A stretch of DNA of 64,000 nt from positions 372,001-436,000 of the forward strand of contig NZ_JABBFP010000002.1 in the NCBI RefSeq assembly GCF_018494085.1. Reading direction: 5' to 3'. The DNA is from Rosenbergiella collisarenosi (GTDB lineage: Bacteria; Pseudomonadota; Gammaproteobacteria; Enterobacterales; Enterobacteriaceae). The notes under the pieces are model-generated. The model was given only the letters and a program-made list of their open reading frames with translations. It did not search any database and was not told the DNA's origin. The translations under genes and the position numbers were made by a program. This document shows, one piece after another, positions 40,207 to 50,826 of the stretch; positions within the stretch are counted from its first letter, which is position 1; each line of letters begins with the position of its first letter.

Positions 40207-40529
40207 ATTAAGTAGTTTCCTTCGATGTCCTTACGACAACAATGTCGTTCGCCAGTGAACAGTATAGAAGATTATCAAAGTTTACCAAGAAGACAATTTA
40301 TGAATTATATCTAGATGTAAATGACTTTGACACTCTCTAAGGCTAGAGCCGGTTATGACAAGGGCTAAGCGTTTTTTGAGATTACCGTAGAAAATGTTAA
40401 CTAGCGAGAGTTTTTAAGGATTTTTTTGATCTTAATAAAAAAACAACCTATTACGCTTATTTTTAGTAAGTTTGTTAACGAATAACCGGGGGTGTGGCCC
40501 CCGGAAAAGGCAAGAAATAGCGGCGTGAA
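40207..40529 (-). other. Intergenic region mepS-lpxT
   Basis: This stretch of 323 bases carries no gene I can support. It is rich in A and T. It should contain the mepS promoter. At 40486-40504 the arms CCGGGGG and CCCCCGG make a strong hairpin just past the lpxT stop, with the polarity of a transcription end for lpxT but a weak T tail. Confidence 0.6.
40486..40504 (-). terminator. Hairpin downstream of lpxT
   Basis: CCGGGGG (40486-40492) pairs with CCCCCGG (40498-40504). On the minus strand it lies 26 bases after the lpxT stop and is followed by TTATT. Confidence 0.55.
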
Positions 40530-41225
40530 TTAATGGCGACCTGGGAGTTTACGATAAATCCACGCGATAATAGTATCGGTCAGTGGTGTTAACAAACACC
40601 AGCTAAGGCCAACTAATACGACAGAGAGTGATCCTACTGAGATATCGGTGAACCAATGTGCGCCAGCCATGACGCGGGGTAGGGCGAAAACACCGATAAT
40701 AACCAGTCCAACGATAAAGGCTTTACGACCGAAATATCGGCCCATGAAGCAGGCATAAATCATTAGCATCATTCCATGATCGCCAGGGAAGCTGTCTGCG
40801 GAGGCGTCTTTAGTTTTGATACCGGTAAGTTGGCCGGCACGGTGCGCATCAGTAAAGTACAGGGACGGACTTTGATGGCTGACAGGGATGAGGTGCCCAA
40901 GCTGATTGAGAACGACTGCTGTTATCAGCATAGTGAGACCTAATGCCAGCATCCATCTGCGCCCATCACGATCTTTCTGCTGCCAGAAAGAATAGAAGTA
41001 GGCGGCCATCACTAAAAAGGAGACAACGTCGAAGCCCCGATAATTAGTTATCGCAACAAACACTGCAAAAGCCTGTGATTTCACCATTTCATTATTAAAA
41101 CTGTAGAAAATAGATTTATCTAGTGAAAACCAAAAGCCGTGGTGCAGAGTCAGAAACCATGAAAAAAATAAACAAATCCCCAGGAGATTTAAGACGATGA
41201 TGGCTGGGAAGTTAGATTGACGCAT
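40530..41225 (-). CDS. lpxT: Lipid A 1-diphosphate synthase
   Basis: This 231-residue PAP2-family membrane protein has six hydrophobic segments and the altered phosphatase motifs of LpxT: DSFPGDHGMML and PRVMAGAHWFTDI. LpxT transfers a phosphate from undecaprenyl pyrophosphate to lipid A at the periplasmic face. The position beside yeiP agrees with E. coli yeiU. Confidence 0.92.
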   Translation of the reverse strand: MRQSNFPAIIVLNLLGICLFFSWFLTLHHGFWFSLDKSIFYSFNNEMVKSQAFAVFVAITNYRGFDVVSFLVMAAYFYSFWQQKDRDGRRWMLALGLTMLITAVVLNQLGHLIPVSHQSPSLYFTDAHRAGQLTGIKTKDASADSFPGDHGMMLMIYACFMGRYFGRKAFIVGLVIIGVFALPRVMAGAHWFTDISVGSLSVVLVGLSWCLLTPLTDTIIAWIYRKLPGRH

Positions 41226-41244
41226 AAGTCATCTCCGGGGTGAA

Positions 41245-41817
41245 TTAATCGGCTCGACTCATATAACGGCGTTCGGGAATATGCACACGAATTTTATCGC
41301 CGTTACTCAAATATTCAGGGACTTGGACCGTAAGTCCTGTTGTTAGCGTAGCGGCTTTCGTACGGGCGCTGGCGGAGGCGCCTTTGATACCGGGTACAGT
41401 ATCGACAATAGTGAGGTCGACGGTTTGTGGTAATTCCAGAGCGAGGACTTGATCGTCCATGAGGAGAACTTGCATACCCGGTAGGCCATGTTCAGGAATA
41501 AAAAGCAGCTCTTCTTCTATTTGCTCGTGGTTGAAGCTATACGGGGTAAAGTCTTCATCATCCATGAATACATATTCATTACCATCAGTATAAGAAAAGC
41601 TTACCGCTCGACGGGCAAGCTGGATACTGTCGATGATGTCATCACCTTTAAAACGCTCTTCGACTTTTAAGCCGGTACGAATATCGGTAAAGCGCATTTT
41701 ATAAAGTGTAGCGGCGCCACGAGCGCTGGGACTTTGGACATCAATATCTTTGACTAGCAGTAACTTTCCGTTCCAACTTACCGCCATACCACGTTTGATT
41801 TCATTTGCCTTTGGCAT
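41245..41817 (-). CDS. yeiP: Elongation factor P-like protein EfpL (YeiP)
   Basis: The start at 41817, behind GAGGTC, gives 190 residues ([36 protein letters not shown]). Three EF-P-type domains can be followed. The tip loop SPSARGAA lacks the beta-lysylated lysine of EF-P and has an arginine, as in YeiP. EfpL helps ribosomes at stalling motifs. A longer frame to 41919 has no ribosome site. Confidence 0.95.
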   Translation of the reverse strand: MPKANEIKRGMAVSWNGKLLLVKDIDVQSPSARGAATLYKMRFTDIRTGLKVEERFKGDDIIDSIQLARRAVSFSYTDGNEYVFMDDEDFTPYSFNHEQIEEELLFIPEHGLPGMQVLLMDDQVLALELPQTVDLTIVDTVPGIKGASASARTKAATLTTGLTVQVPEYLSNGDKIRVHIPERRYMSRAD

Positions 41818-42015
41818 TGAAGACCTCAAAAAATTAAAGAGCGTTAGGAATGCGGGAAAAATACTCGCCCCTTTCCTTACACACAAGCAAAATAATGAAT
41901 CATTCAATGTTTGAATCAATTTATGCAGGGTTGTTGAGGTAAAATTTATCTTATATAAGAGGAAAGGTGTTCTGTTACACTCAATTTCTCACTCTCACCA
42001 AGATAAGAAGCGTTT

Positions 42016-42273
42016 ATGGAATGCCGTAGCCACTGTGGTGCCTGTTGTATCGCTCCGTCGATTTCCTCTCCAATCCCAGGGATGCCACAGGGCAAACCAG
42101 CAGGGGTGCGCTGTGTACAATTAGGTAACGATAACCACTGTCTGATTTTTACTTCTCCCCTACGGCCTGCTGTGTGCGGCGGTTTGCAGCCTCATCGCGA
42201 AATGTGTATGGACTCAAGAGAGGCAGCGCTGATTTACCTGTTAGACCTAGAAGCCGCGACGGCCCCGCACTAA
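42016..42273 (+). CDS. yeiW: YkgJ-family cysteine cluster protein YeiW
   Basis: An 85-residue protein with cysteines in [31 protein letters not shown] and EMCMD, the pattern of the YkgJ/UPF0153 zinc- or iron-binding family. The function is unknown. It is next to yeiP as in E. coli. Confidence 0.88.
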   Translation: MECRSHCGACCIAPSISSPIPGMPQGKPAGVRCVQLGNDNHCLIFTSPLRPAVCGGLQPHREMCMDSREAALIYLLDLEAATAPH

Positions 42274-42378
42274 CTCGCTAAGCGAATTCAGAAAACACCG
42301 TATTTAAATTTTAAAACTGTGCAGTAACTCAAAAATATTAATTTAATTTTTTGATATAAAATGCCCTAATTTAGTTGC

Positions 42379-42390
42379 TGAAACGATTCA
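42379..42390 (+). promoter_or_regulatory. Cra (FruR) operator upstream of fruB
   Basis: TGAAACGATTCA differs from the palindromic Cra consensus at one centre-flanking base and lies 20 bases before fruB. Cra represses fruBKA in the absence of fructose 1-phosphate in enterobacteria. The 136-base intergenic region is rich in A and T and should contain the promoter. Confidence 0.88.
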
Positions 42391-42409
42391 ACCTATTGCG
42401 AGGATAATT

Positions 42410-43543
42410 ATGTTCCAGCTCGAAGTTCAGGCAATTCATACCGGTGCCTCGGCCACTCATAAAGAAGAGGCTATTCGTCAGGTTGCCGCAGCGCTTACGA
42501 CCGCTGGCAACGTCGGCGAGGGCTATGTAAACGGAATGTTAGCGCGCGAGCAGCAGACATCGACCTATCTTGGTAACGGTATTGCTATCCCTCATGGCAC
42601 CACCGATACCCGCGATCTCGTGTTAAACACTGGCGTACAAGTCTTTCAATTTCCGCAGGGGATTGAATGGGGCGCGGATCAAGTTGCGTATGTCGTTATT
42701 GGTATTGCGGCAAAATCTGATGAGCATTTAGCATTACTGCGTCAATTAACTCACGTACTCAGTGACGATAGCATTGCTGAGACGATCAAAACGGCCTCGG
42801 CAGAGGATCTACGCGCCATCTTGATGGGGGAAAAGCAGCCCGCAGAATTTCGCTTTGACACTTCCTTGGTCACTCTCGACGTACAGGCCCGTGATCTCGT
42901 TACGTTACAAGCGCTAAACGCAGGGCGTTTACATGCTATTCATGCCGTATCCTCTCACTTTGTCGCACAGACTCTGGCTCAGCCACCGTTACATGTGGGA
43001 CAAGGTATTTGGCTGCAAGATCAGGCAGAAGGCAATCTGTTCAGTGCGGTAGCAGTGAGTCGCCCGATCAGCCCATTTACCCTTGACTCAGGCGAGCAAG
43101 TGGCGTTGTTGATCACCTGCTCAACGGCAGACACACAACCCCTGACGGTCGTTAACTATCTGAATCACCTTATTGCTCAACAGCAGGTCTCTGCGTTATC
43201 AAGTGCTGATGCGGCGGGTGTGGTCGCGTTACTGACTAGCGAAGTCAGTCTCGGGGACGATACGCTAACGGAAGAGTTCGTAATTAAAAATGAGCATGGT
43301 CTGCATGCGCGGCCAGGGACTGCATTGGTCACCGTCATTAAACAGTTTGACTGTGATGTGAGTGTGGTGAACTTGGATGGTAGCGGTAAGCCGGCTAATG
43401 GCCGCAGCTTAATGAAAGTCGTCGCATTGGGCGTGAAAAAAGGCCACCGCCTACGCTTCACGACTTCAGGGCCGCAGGCCGCTGAGGCGATGCAAGCGAT
43501 TGGCGAAGCCATCGCCAGTGGGCTGGGGGAGGGCGCAGAATGA
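42410..43543 (+). CDS. fruB: Fructose PTS EIIA-HPr fusion FruB (FPr)
   Basis: The 377-residue protein has an EIIA domain with His62 in IPHGTT, a middle modulator domain and a C-terminal HPr domain with His299 in [10 protein letters not shown]. It accepts phosphate from enzyme I and passes it to FruA. The stop overlaps the fruK start by four bases. A single operon fruB-fruK-fruA ends in a terminator at 46208-46245. Confidence 0.97.
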   Translation: MFQLEVQAIHTGASATHKEEAIRQVAAALTTAGNVGEGYVNGMLAREQQTSTYLGNGIAIPHGTTDTRDLVLNTGVQVFQFPQGIEWGADQVAYVVIGIAAKSDEHLALLRQLTHVLSDDSIAETIKTASAEDLRAILMGEKQPAEFRFDTSLVTLDVQARDLVTLQALNAGRLHAIHAVSSHFVAQTLAQPPLHVGQGIWLQDQAEGNLFSAVAVSRPISPFTLDSGEQVALLITCSTADTQPLTVVNYLNHLIAQQQVSALSSADAAGVVALLTSEVSLGDDTLTEEFVIKNEHGLHARPGTALVTVIKQFDCDVSVVNLDGSGKPANGRSLMKVVALGVKKGHRLRFTTSGPQAAEAMQAIGEAIASGLGEGAE

Positions 43544-44487
43544 GCCGCCGTGTCGCCACTATTAGTCTAAATCCGGCTTATGATCTGGTGGGGTTTACCC
43601 CGGAAATAGAGCGCGGTGAGGTTAACCTCGTCGAGACCACGGGGCTGCATGCCGCGGGTAAAGGCATTAATGTCGCTAAAGTCTTAAAAAACCTCGGCGT
43701 CGATGTCACGGTGGGCGGGTTGCTCGGCCATGAAAATAAAGACGGGTTTGAACAACTCTTTACCGAACTGGGACTCGACAACCGTTTCCAAGTTATCGAA
43801 GGCCGTACTCGTATTAACATTAAAGTCACCGAGTCAGGCGGCGACGTTACCGATTTAAACTTCTCGGGGTTTACGGTTAGCGAGGAAAACTGGCAGCAAT
43901 TCAAACAAGACTCCCTCAGCTGGCTGGGACAGTTTGATATGGTTTGCGTCAGTGGCAGCTTACCGCAGGGCATCGCGCTCGCGGAGTTCACTGACTGGAT
44001 GAAAGCGGTATGTCAGCAATGTCCATGTTTAGTCTTCGACAGCAGCCGCGCGGCGCTTGAGGCAGGACTACTTGCTGCACCATGGTTAGTGAAACCGAAT
44101 CGTCGCGAACTAGAGATGTGGGCCGGACGAGCGTTGCCGGAATTACGCGACATTATCGCCGCGGCACAGCAATTACGCGAACAGGGGGTAAGCCACGTCG
44201 TGGTGTCGCTGGGAGCAGAAGGCGCGCTGTGGACTAATGCCTCCGGGTCTTGGATAGCAAAACCTCCAGCATGTGAAATTGTCAGTACGGTGGGAGCGGG
44301 TGATTCGATGGTTGGTGGCCTCATTTATGGCTTACTGATGGGAGAAACCAGCGAACACACCCTTCGGCTCGCGACCGCTGTTGCGGCCCTGGCGGTCAGT
44401 CAAAGCAATGTCGGCGTTACAGACCGTTCGGCCCTAGCGGCGATGATGACTCGTGTTGAATTACACCCCGTTACCGAACAGCAGTAG
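43540..44487 (+). CDS. fruK: 1-phosphofructokinase
   Basis: The 315-residue PfkB-family kinase carries the signatures [19 protein letters not shown] (near residues 33-51) and [18 protein letters not shown] (near 248-265), with Asp in GAGD as the catalytic base. It phosphorylates fructose 1-phosphate to fructose 1,6-bisphosphate with ATP. Confidence 0.97.
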   Translation: MSRRVATISLNPAYDLVGFTPEIERGEVNLVETTGLHAAGKGINVAKVLKNLGVDVTVGGLLGHENKDGFEQLFTELGLDNRFQVIEGRTRINIKVTESGGDVTDLNFSGFTVSEENWQQFKQDSLSWLGQFDMVCVSGSLPQGIALAEFTDWMKAVCQQCPCLVFDSSRAALEAGLLAAPWLVKPNRRELEMWAGRALPELRDIIAAAQQLREQGVSHVVVSLGAEGALWTNASGSWIAKPPACEIVSTVGAGDSMVGGLIYGLLMGETSEHTLRLATAVAALAVSQSNVGVTDRSALAAMMTRVELHPVTEQQ

Positions 44488-44498
44488 AGGAAAGTAAA

Positions 44499-46190
44499 AT
44501 GAAAATAGCATTAATTACCGATGCCTCTTTGGGTTTAGCATCGGCACAGTTAGTCAAGCAAGCGTTTGATAAAGCCGTTGCAGAACAGCCTGACTACACG
44601 CTGTCCTCGGTTAGCGAGGCCGAAACAGTAGTGGTGGCGGGTGAACCAATGCTGGTCGCCGGTCAACTGGTCGGAAAGCAGGTAGCCCTCGTTGCCAGCC
44701 AAGCTATTCTGACGGATGCCAAGTCAGCGATCGAGCACGCGATAACAGCGGCGAGTCCTTGGCAAACTCCGGTTACGGCGACGACGAGTGCGCCAACTGC
44801 TTCATCTTCAGTGAAAAAAATTGTCGCAGTGACCGCCTGTCCAACGGGGGTTGCTCATACATTTATGGCTGCAGAAGCCATCGAAGCCGAGGCAAAAAAA
44901 CGCGGCTGGCCGGTACGTGTTGAAACCCGTGGGTCAGTAGGCGCGGGCAATCCGATTACCGCTGAAGAAGTCGCAGAGGCGGATATCGTTTTTATCGCCG
45001 CGGACATCGAGGTGGATTTAGCGAAGTTTGCGGGTAAACCGATGTACCGAACCTCGACAGGGTTGGCCTTGAAAAAAACGGCGCAGGAGTTTGATAAAGC
45101 GTTAACAGAAGCTAAGCCTTATCAATCAGCGAGCAGCGCTAATCAGACCTCGGGTAATAACGGAGAGAAGAAAGAAAAATCGGGCGCTTATCGTCACTTG
45201 CTAACCGGCGTGTCATATATGTTACCGATGGTGGTCGCGGGCGGTTTATGTATCGCGCTCTCGTTTGCTTTCGGTATCAACGCTTTCAAAGAACAAGGCA
45301 CCTTAGCCGCCGCACTGATGCAAATTGGTGGGACTACCGCGTTTGCATTAATGGTACCCGTATTAGCCGGGTATATCGCGTTTTCAATTGCCGATCGCCC
45401 AGGTTTAACGCCAGGATTAATTGGCGGGATGCTCGCCTCCACGCTCAGTGCTGGCTTCTTGGGCGGCATCATTGCTGGCTTTATCGCAGGGTATGCTGCG
45501 AAACTGATTAGCGGTAAATTGAAGCTACCGCAAAGTATGGAAGCGCTTAAACCTATCTTAATCATTCCTTTATTCGCCAGCTTAGTCACCGGCTTATTAA
45601 TGATTTATGTCGTGGGCAAGCCGGTTGCTTTTATTATGGAGTCCTTGACTCACTGGTTGGGCACCATGGGCACCGCGAACGCCGTACTGCTTGGTGCTGT
45701 ATTAGGTGCTATGCAATGTAGCGATATGGGTGGGCCAATCAATAAAGTGGCTTATGCCTTTGGGGTGGGTCTGCTGAGTTCGGCGACCTATGGCCCGATG
45801 GCTGCGATTATGGCGGCCGGTATGGTGCCTCCGCTCGCAATGGGTCTAGCTACCTTAGTTGCGCGTCGTAAATTTGCTAAAGCGCAACAAGAAGGCGGCA
45901 AGGCGGCTATCGTGCTTGGCCTCTGTTATATCACCGAAGGGGCAATACCCTTTGCCGCGCGGGATCCATTGCGTGTTCTGCCTTGCTGTATCGTCGGTGG
46001 CGCGCTGACTGGGGCAATCACTATGGCCATTGGGTCGAAGCTGATGGCACCCCATGGCGGTATCTTCGTCTTCTTGATCCCCGGCGCGATTACCCCTGTC
46101 CTCGGTTATATCGGCGCAATCGTAGCAGGAGCAGCTGTCGCAGGTATCGCTTATGCGATTATTAAACGTCCTGAGCCTATTGCTGCGTAA
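44499..46190 (+). CDS. fruA: Fructose PTS permease EIIBC FruA
   Basis: This 563-residue protein has a degenerate B' domain (residues 1-90), an EIIB domain with phosphorylated Cys114 in VTACPTGVAHTFMAAEA, and a C domain of about ten membrane helices from residue 235. It transports fructose and phosphorylates it at C1. It is the last gene of the operon. Confidence 0.97.
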   Translation: MKIALITDASLGLASAQLVKQAFDKAVAEQPDYTLSSVSEAETVVVAGEPMLVAGQLVGKQVALVASQAILTDAKSAIEHAITAASPWQTPVTATTSAPTASSSVKKIVAVTACPTGVAHTFMAAEAIEAEAKKRGWPVRVETRGSVGAGNPITAEEVAEADIVFIAADIEVDLAKFAGKPMYRTSTGLALKKTAQEFDKALTEAKPYQSASSANQTSGNNGEKKEKSGAYRHLLTGVSYMLPMVVAGGLCIALSFAFGINAFKEQGTLAAALMQIGGTTAFALMVPVLAGYIAFSIADRPGLTPGLIGGMLASTLSAGFLGGIIAGFIAGYAAKLISGKLKLPQSMEALKPILIIPLFASLVTGLLMIYVVGKPVAFIMESLTHWLGTMGTANAVLLGAVLGAMQCSDMGGPINKVAYAFGVGLLSSATYGPMAAIMAAGMVPPLAMGLATLVARRKFAKAQQEGGKAAIVLGLCYITEGAIPFAARDPLRVLPCCIVGGALTGAITMAIGSKLMAPHGGIFVFLIPGAITPVLGYIGAIVAGAAVAGIAYAIIKRPEPIAA

Positions 46191-46207
46191 TCGTTAAGCT
46201 TTCTATT

Positions 46208-46245
46208 GAAAAAGGCCGTTATCCTGAGGATAGCGGCCTTTTATT
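46208..46245 (+). terminator. fruA/nfo bidirectional terminator
   Basis: AAGGCCGTTATCC (46212-46224) pairs with GGATAGCGGCCTT (46228-46240) with one internal mismatch, followed by T4. It lies between the convergent fruA and nfo genes. Confidence 0.85.
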
Positions 46246-46265
46246 TTAGGGGCGAACACTGAGTC

Positions 46266-47105
46266 TTATTGCTGCGCTTTAAGCCACGCGATCTCTTCGG
46301 CCCAGATGTCCGGGTTGATGGTTTCAAGAATGAGCGGGATATTATCAAAGCGAGAGTCTTGCATGAGCCACGCAAAGGGAATGTGACCGATATTACCTTC
46401 ACCCAGGCTATCGTGGCGATCGACGCGACTATTAAATTGGCTTTTGGCATCGTTTAGATGCATGCCGCGCAGGTAGTGGAAGCCGACGATACGCTCGAAA
46501 GCGGCGAAGGTTTTTTCGCAATCTTCTACCGTGCGCAAGTCATAGCCCGCAGCGAAGGCATGGCAGGTATCGATACAGACGCCGACTCGCGATTTATCCT
46601 CAACATGATGGATAATCTCTGCCAGATGCTCGAATTCAAACCCGAGGTTACTTCCTTGCCCGGCGGTGTTCTCAATCACTGCGGTAACGCCAGATGTCTT
46701 GTCCAACGCGATATTGATCGACTCCGCAATCCGTTTAAGGCAGTCCGACGTCGAAATCTGCTGCAGATGGCTACCTGGATGAAAGTTGAGCAAGCCTATC
46801 CCTAATGCCGCCGCGCGTTCGAGTTCATCGATAAAGGCTTCGCGCGACTTATCTAAAGCCTCTGCGACGGGATGACCGAGGTTAATGAGGTAACTGTCGT
46901 GCGGCAGAATTTGCTGTGGGCCAAACTGGTAGTCGCTGCAGGCTTGACGGAATTTATCGATCGTATCTTGAGGGAGAGGGGCGGCTTTCCACTGGCGCTG
47001 GTTTTTAGTAAAGAGTGCAAAAGCGGTTGCGCCAATTTCATGTGCCCGCGTTACTGCGTTAAATACACCGCCTGCAGCGCTGACATGAGCTCCAATATAT
47101 TTCAT
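46266..47105 (-). CDS. nfo: Endonuclease IV
   Basis: The 279-residue protein is a full-length type 2 AP endonuclease ([39 protein letters not shown]). Conserved zinc ligands occur in [41 protein letters not shown] and HLNDAK. It cuts at abasic sites and oxidised 3' ends. Confidence 0.97.
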   Translation of the reverse strand: MKYIGAHVSAAGGVFNAVTRAHEIGATAFALFTKNQRQWKAAPLPQDTIDKFRQACSDYQFGPQQILPHDSYLINLGHPVAEALDKSREAFIDELERAAALGIGLLNFHPGSHLQQISTSDCLKRIAESINIALDKTSGVTAVIENTAGQGSNLGFEFEHLAEIIHHVEDKSRVGVCIDTCHAFAAGYDLRTVEDCEKTFAAFERIVGFHYLRGMHLNDAKSQFNSRVDRHDSLGEGNIGHIPFAWLMQDSRFDNIPLILETINPDIWAEEIAWLKAQQ

Positions 47106-47255
47106 CGTTGTTCCCTGACTGGTTGGGCCGAAATAGTGATTACGTAAATCATTAACTTGTTCACGATTCTATTATTAATCGGTAAAACTGGTAAACTGTT
47201 TACTTTGACGAGTTCTGTAAATATTCACCTTGAAGTGGGAGCAGAGACTTACCGT

Positions 47256-48131
47256 ATGCATATTACGCTACGACAACTTGCGGTCTTTACTGAAGTATTA
47301 AAAAGCGGGTCCACTACCCATGCCGCACAATCATTGGCACTCTCTCAATCAGCCGTGAGCGCCTCGTTAAGCGATTTAGAAGGCCAACTTGGCGTACAGC
47401 TTTTCGACCGCGCGGGTAAGCGTTTGATCATCAATGAACATGGGCGGTTACTCTATCCACGCGCAATGGCATTACTCGATCACGCCAAAGATATCGAAGC
47501 GTTATTCAAACAGGGCCATGGCGCGTTATCGTTAGCGGCGAGCAGTACTATCGGCAACTATCTTCTCCCTGCGGTGATTGCGGACTACCGCCGTGATTAT
47601 CCTGAGGCACGGTTGGAGCTGACCGTCGGCAATAGCCAGGAGGTGATCGACGCGGTGGCACATTTTAAGGCCGATATCGGTTTAATTGAAGGGCCTTGTC
47701 ATCAGCACGATATTACGAGCCAGCCGTGGCTACAAGACGAGCTTGTGATCTTTGCCGCACCCTCTGCCGCGATTTTTAAACAGCCGATCACCCTTGAGAC
47801 GTTATCCGCTTCACCCTGGATCCTACGTGAGCAAGGCTCAGGCACCCGCGAGCTAGTTGACCACCTATTGTTGAGTAAGCTTCCCCACTATCATGTCACC
47901 ATGGAGCTCGGTAATTCAGAGGCGATCAAGCATGCCGTACGTTACGGAATGGGGTTGAGTTGCCTATCGCGGCGGGTGATTAGCGATTTACTCGATAGTG
48001 GCTTATTACGCGAGGTGCGCGCGCCGCTGCCAACCATGACGCGCGCACTGTATTTAATTCAGCACCAACAAAAGCAGCGTTCGCGAGCGATTGAGCGCTT
48101 CTTAACTTACTGCCATCAGGTGGTCGAATAG
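47256..48131 (+). CDS. yeiE: LysR-type regulator YeiE
   Basis: The ATG at 47256 ([35 protein letters not shown]) gives 291 residues, like E. coli YeiE (293). The N-terminal helix-turn-helix is followed by a substrate-binding fold with [11 protein letters not shown]. YeiE activates lysP in relatives and is linked with sulphite response. It lies just upstream of lysP in the same direction. Confidence 0.93.
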   Translation: MHITLRQLAVFTEVLKSGSTTHAAQSLALSQSAVSASLSDLEGQLGVQLFDRAGKRLIINEHGRLLYPRAMALLDHAKDIEALFKQGHGALSLAASSTIGNYLLPAVIADYRRDYPEARLELTVGNSQEVIDAVAHFKADIGLIEGPCHQHDITSQPWLQDELVIFAAPSAAIFKQPITLETLSASPWILREQGSGTRELVDHLLLSKLPHYHVTMELGNSEAIKHAVRYGMGLSCLSRRVISDLLDSGLLREVRAPLPTMTRALYLIQHQQKQRSRAIERFLTYCHQVVE

Positions 48132-48252
48132 AGTCTGGCTAATGATCTTGGCGAAGTTATGAAGGTAACTTATAACCGTGAAGTTTTAGCGACGTTACCG
48201 CACATGAGTTGTTACAATCGCGCTCATTTTTAGCCAGGTGAGTTGTTATTTT

Positions 48253-49737
48253 ATGAGTTCAAGTTCTTCTAAAACGGGCGCAACGGGCTTAAAACGTTCG
48301 CTGAAAGCCCGTCACCTGACAATGATCGCGATCGGTGGTTCGATTGGTACGGGCCTTTTCGTCGCGTCAGGCGCCAGCATCTCCCAAGCCGGACCCGGCG
48401 GCGCGTTATTGTCGTATGCAGTGATTGGTCTAATGGTCTACTTCTTGATGACTAGTCTTGGCGAACTCGCCGCTTATATGCCAGTCTCTGGCTCCTTCTC
48501 CACCTATGGTTCGCAGTATGTTGAAGAGGGCTTCGGTTTTGCTCTCGGCTGGAACTATTGGTATAACTGGGCCGTAACGATTGCGGTAGATTTAGTTGCC
48601 GCGCAGCTCGTCATGGGCTACTGGTTCCCTGATGTACCGGGCTGGATTTGGAGTGCCTCCTTCCTTGCGGTAATCTTCTTGCTCAACGTCATTTCTGTGA
48701 AAGGTTTTGGTGAGGCGGAATATTGGTTCTCACTTATCAAAGTCATTACCGTCGTCATCTTTATCGCGGTTGGCGTATTGATGATCATGGGCATTTTGCA
48801 TGGCGCAGAGCAGGGCGGTATCAAAAACTGGCAGATGGGCGACGCGCCGTTTGTGGGGGGCTTCCCCGCGATGATTGGCGTGGCGATGATCGTCGGCTTT
48901 TCTTTCCAAGGGACTGAGCTGATTGGTATCGCCGCCGGTGAGTCGGAAGAGCCGGAGAAAAACATCCCTCGTGCGGTACGTCAGGTATTTTGGCGTATCT
49001 TGCTGTTTTACGTCTTGGCTATTTTAGTGATTAGCCTGATTCTGCCTTATACCGACCCTCGTTTATTACGTAACGACGTTGGCGATATCAGCGTCAGTCC
49101 GTTTACGCTGGTGTTCCAGAATGCAGGGCTATTATCGGCGGCAGCGGTGATGAACGCCGTGATTTTAACCGCGGTCCTCTCTGCCGGGAACTCCGGGATG
49201 TATGCCTCGACACGTATGCTCTATACCTTAGCGACTGAGGGCAAGGCACCGAGAATCTTTGCCAAGTTGACTAAAAATGGCGTACCCCGTAACGCGTTAA
49301 TCGTCACGGCTGTTATCGCCGGACTCTGTTTCTTATCATCGCGTTTTGGTAACCAAACCGTTTATCTCTGGTTACTTAATACCTCAGGGATGACCGGGTT
49401 TATTGCTTGGTTAGGGATTGCGATCAGTCACTATCGTTTCCGTAAAGGCTATATCGCACAAGGCTATGACCTCAACGACCTTCCGTATCGTTCGGGCTTC
49501 TTCCCGCTCGGGCCGATGTTTGCGTTCGGCCTGTGCTTGATTATTACACTCGGTCAAAATTACCAAGCGTTTCTCGCAGATAAGATCGACTGGTACGGAG
49601 TGGCGGCGACCTATATCGGTATTCCTTTATTCTTACTGATCTGGTTGGGTTACCGTGTCGTACGCGGCGGTCATATCATCCGTTATCAAGACATGCATTT
49701 CCCGCGTTTTAAAGCAGGTAAGCGCGTCGACAGTTAG
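48253..49737 (+). CDS. lysP: Lysine-specific permease
   Basis: The ATG at 48253 gives 494 residues with twelve membrane helices and the amino-acid/polyamine permease signature LKARHLTMIAIGGSIGTGLFVASG. It imports lysine and interacts with CadC in E. coli. A weak TTG-GACAAT-type promoter region lies at about 48200-48225. The terminator-like hairpin at 49745-49769 follows. Confidence 0.95.
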   Translation: MSSSSSKTGATGLKRSLKARHLTMIAIGGSIGTGLFVASGASISQAGPGGALLSYAVIGLMVYFLMTSLGELAAYMPVSGSFSTYGSQYVEEGFGFALGWNYWYNWAVTIAVDLVAAQLVMGYWFPDVPGWIWSASFLAVIFLLNVISVKGFGEAEYWFSLIKVITVVIFIAVGVLMIMGILHGAEQGGIKNWQMGDAPFVGGFPAMIGVAMIVGFSFQGTELIGIAAGESEEPEKNIPRAVRQVFWRILLFYVLAILVISLILPYTDPRLLRNDVGDISVSPFTLVFQNAGLLSAAAVMNAVILTAVLSAGNSGMYASTRMLYTLATEGKAPRIFAKLTKNGVPRNALIVTAVIAGLCFLSSRFGNQTVYLWLLNTSGMTGFIAWLGIAISHYRFRKGYIAQGYDLNDLPYRSGFFPLGPMFAFGLCLIITLGQNYQAFLADKIDWYGVAATYIGIPLFLLIWLGYRVVRGGHIIRYQDMHFPRFKAGKRVDS

Positions 49738-49744
49738 TAAAGTC

Positions 49745-49769
49745 GCCAGAGTGATAACGTCACTCTGGC
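49745..49769 (+). terminator. Terminator between lysP and the LysR gene
   Basis: GCCAGAGTGA (49745-49754) and TCACTCTGGC (49760-49769) form a ten-pair stem with a five-base loop and a T-rich tail. It overlaps the stop of the convergent LysR gene. Confidence 0.7.
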
Positions 49770-50641
49770 TTCTCTCCGTTAGGATAGATCTCCGCCATCA
49801 GCGCGCTTAACGCCCGGACATTGGGTGATTCCCCTTCATGACGCCAAATCAATCCGGTATGTAGCTGGCTAATCGAGTCAGGAAGCTGATGTACCGCCAC
49901 GCGCGCACGATCAGCCAGTTGGCTAAGCAACGATTGCGGTATCACGGCGAGGCCCGCGCCGCCTGCCACACAAGCTAGCATTGCATGGTAGGACTGGATC
50001 TCCATGATGGGTCCTGGGGTAACGGCTGCCTGCGCAAACCACTGCTCTAAGCGATGGCGGTACGAGCAGCTACGGCGAAACGCAAAAAAAGTTTCACCTA
50101 CGACCTCCTGTGCAGCGGTGATCGGTGGGTGTGCCGGGTTGGTAATAAGGACGAGTCGATCATGATAATGGTTGCCGCATACGATATCGGCGCGTGGCAA
50201 AGGCTGATCAGTAAGCGCAACGGCAAGTTCCCCCTTGACCACTCCCTCAAGCACCTCGCCAGAGGTCCCTGTCACTAAGGACAACTGAACGGCAGGGTAG
50301 CGCTGGTGGTAGGCTGATAATAGCGCTGGTAGGCGAGTGGCAGCGACGCTTTCGAGACTGCCTAACGTCAAGGTTCCCGAGGGTTCGGCGGACTGACCGA
50401 GTTGTAATGCCTCCTCGCTAAGTTGCAAGATCTTTCGCGCATAAACTAGGAAATCATGACCGGTCGGCGATAAGCGTAGGCGTTGTTTCTCGCGGATAAA
50501 TAGAGGGCTTGCGACATCGTCTTCCAGTTGCTTCAGACGCGTGGTTAAGTTTGAGGGCACACGATGCAGTTGCTCCGCCGCTTTCACTATCGACCCGCAT
50601 TCCGCTACGGCACAAAACATTTTTAACTGTACGAGGTCCAT
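49760..50641 (-). CDS. LysR-type regulator (PtrR/YneJ-like)
   Basis: The start at 50641 gives 293 residues with the LysR helix-turn-helix (MDLVQLKMFCAVAECGSIVKAAEQLHRVPSNLTTRLKQLE) and a ligand domain ending in HTGLIWRHEGESPNVRALSALM. The RVPSNLTTRLKQLE helix resembles PtrR (YneJ), the regulator of putrescine and GABA-semialdehyde metabolism. It is not in this place in E. coli. The target cannot be stated. Confidence 0.75.
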   Translation of the reverse strand: MDLVQLKMFCAVAECGSIVKAAEQLHRVPSNLTTRLKQLEDDVASPLFIREKQRLRLSPTGHDFLVYARKILQLSEEALQLGQSAEPSGTLTLGSLESVAATRLPALLSAYHQRYPAVQLSLVTGTSGEVLEGVVKGELAVALTDQPLPRADIVCGNHYHDRLVLITNPAHPPITAAQEVVGETFFAFRRSCSYRHRLEQWFAQAAVTPGPIMEIQSYHAMLACVAGGAGLAVIPQSLLSQLADRARVAVHQLPDSISQLHTGLIWRHEGESPNVRALSALMAEIYPNGEKPE

Positions 50642-50826
50642 GAAAATAGCCTTGCGTTTTAGGGAGGCCTCTAGTGTAGGAGCAGTTACGCTGGGACTCA
50701 AGTAGTCGGTAAATGCGAACAAATACGCTAAGGGCTGGATTAACCATGCAGAGTGCTTCACAATACGGTAAAAGATTACCTGTCCTACCCATGGCGGGTG
50801 TACTACCTGTTTGGAGAATGAATACG

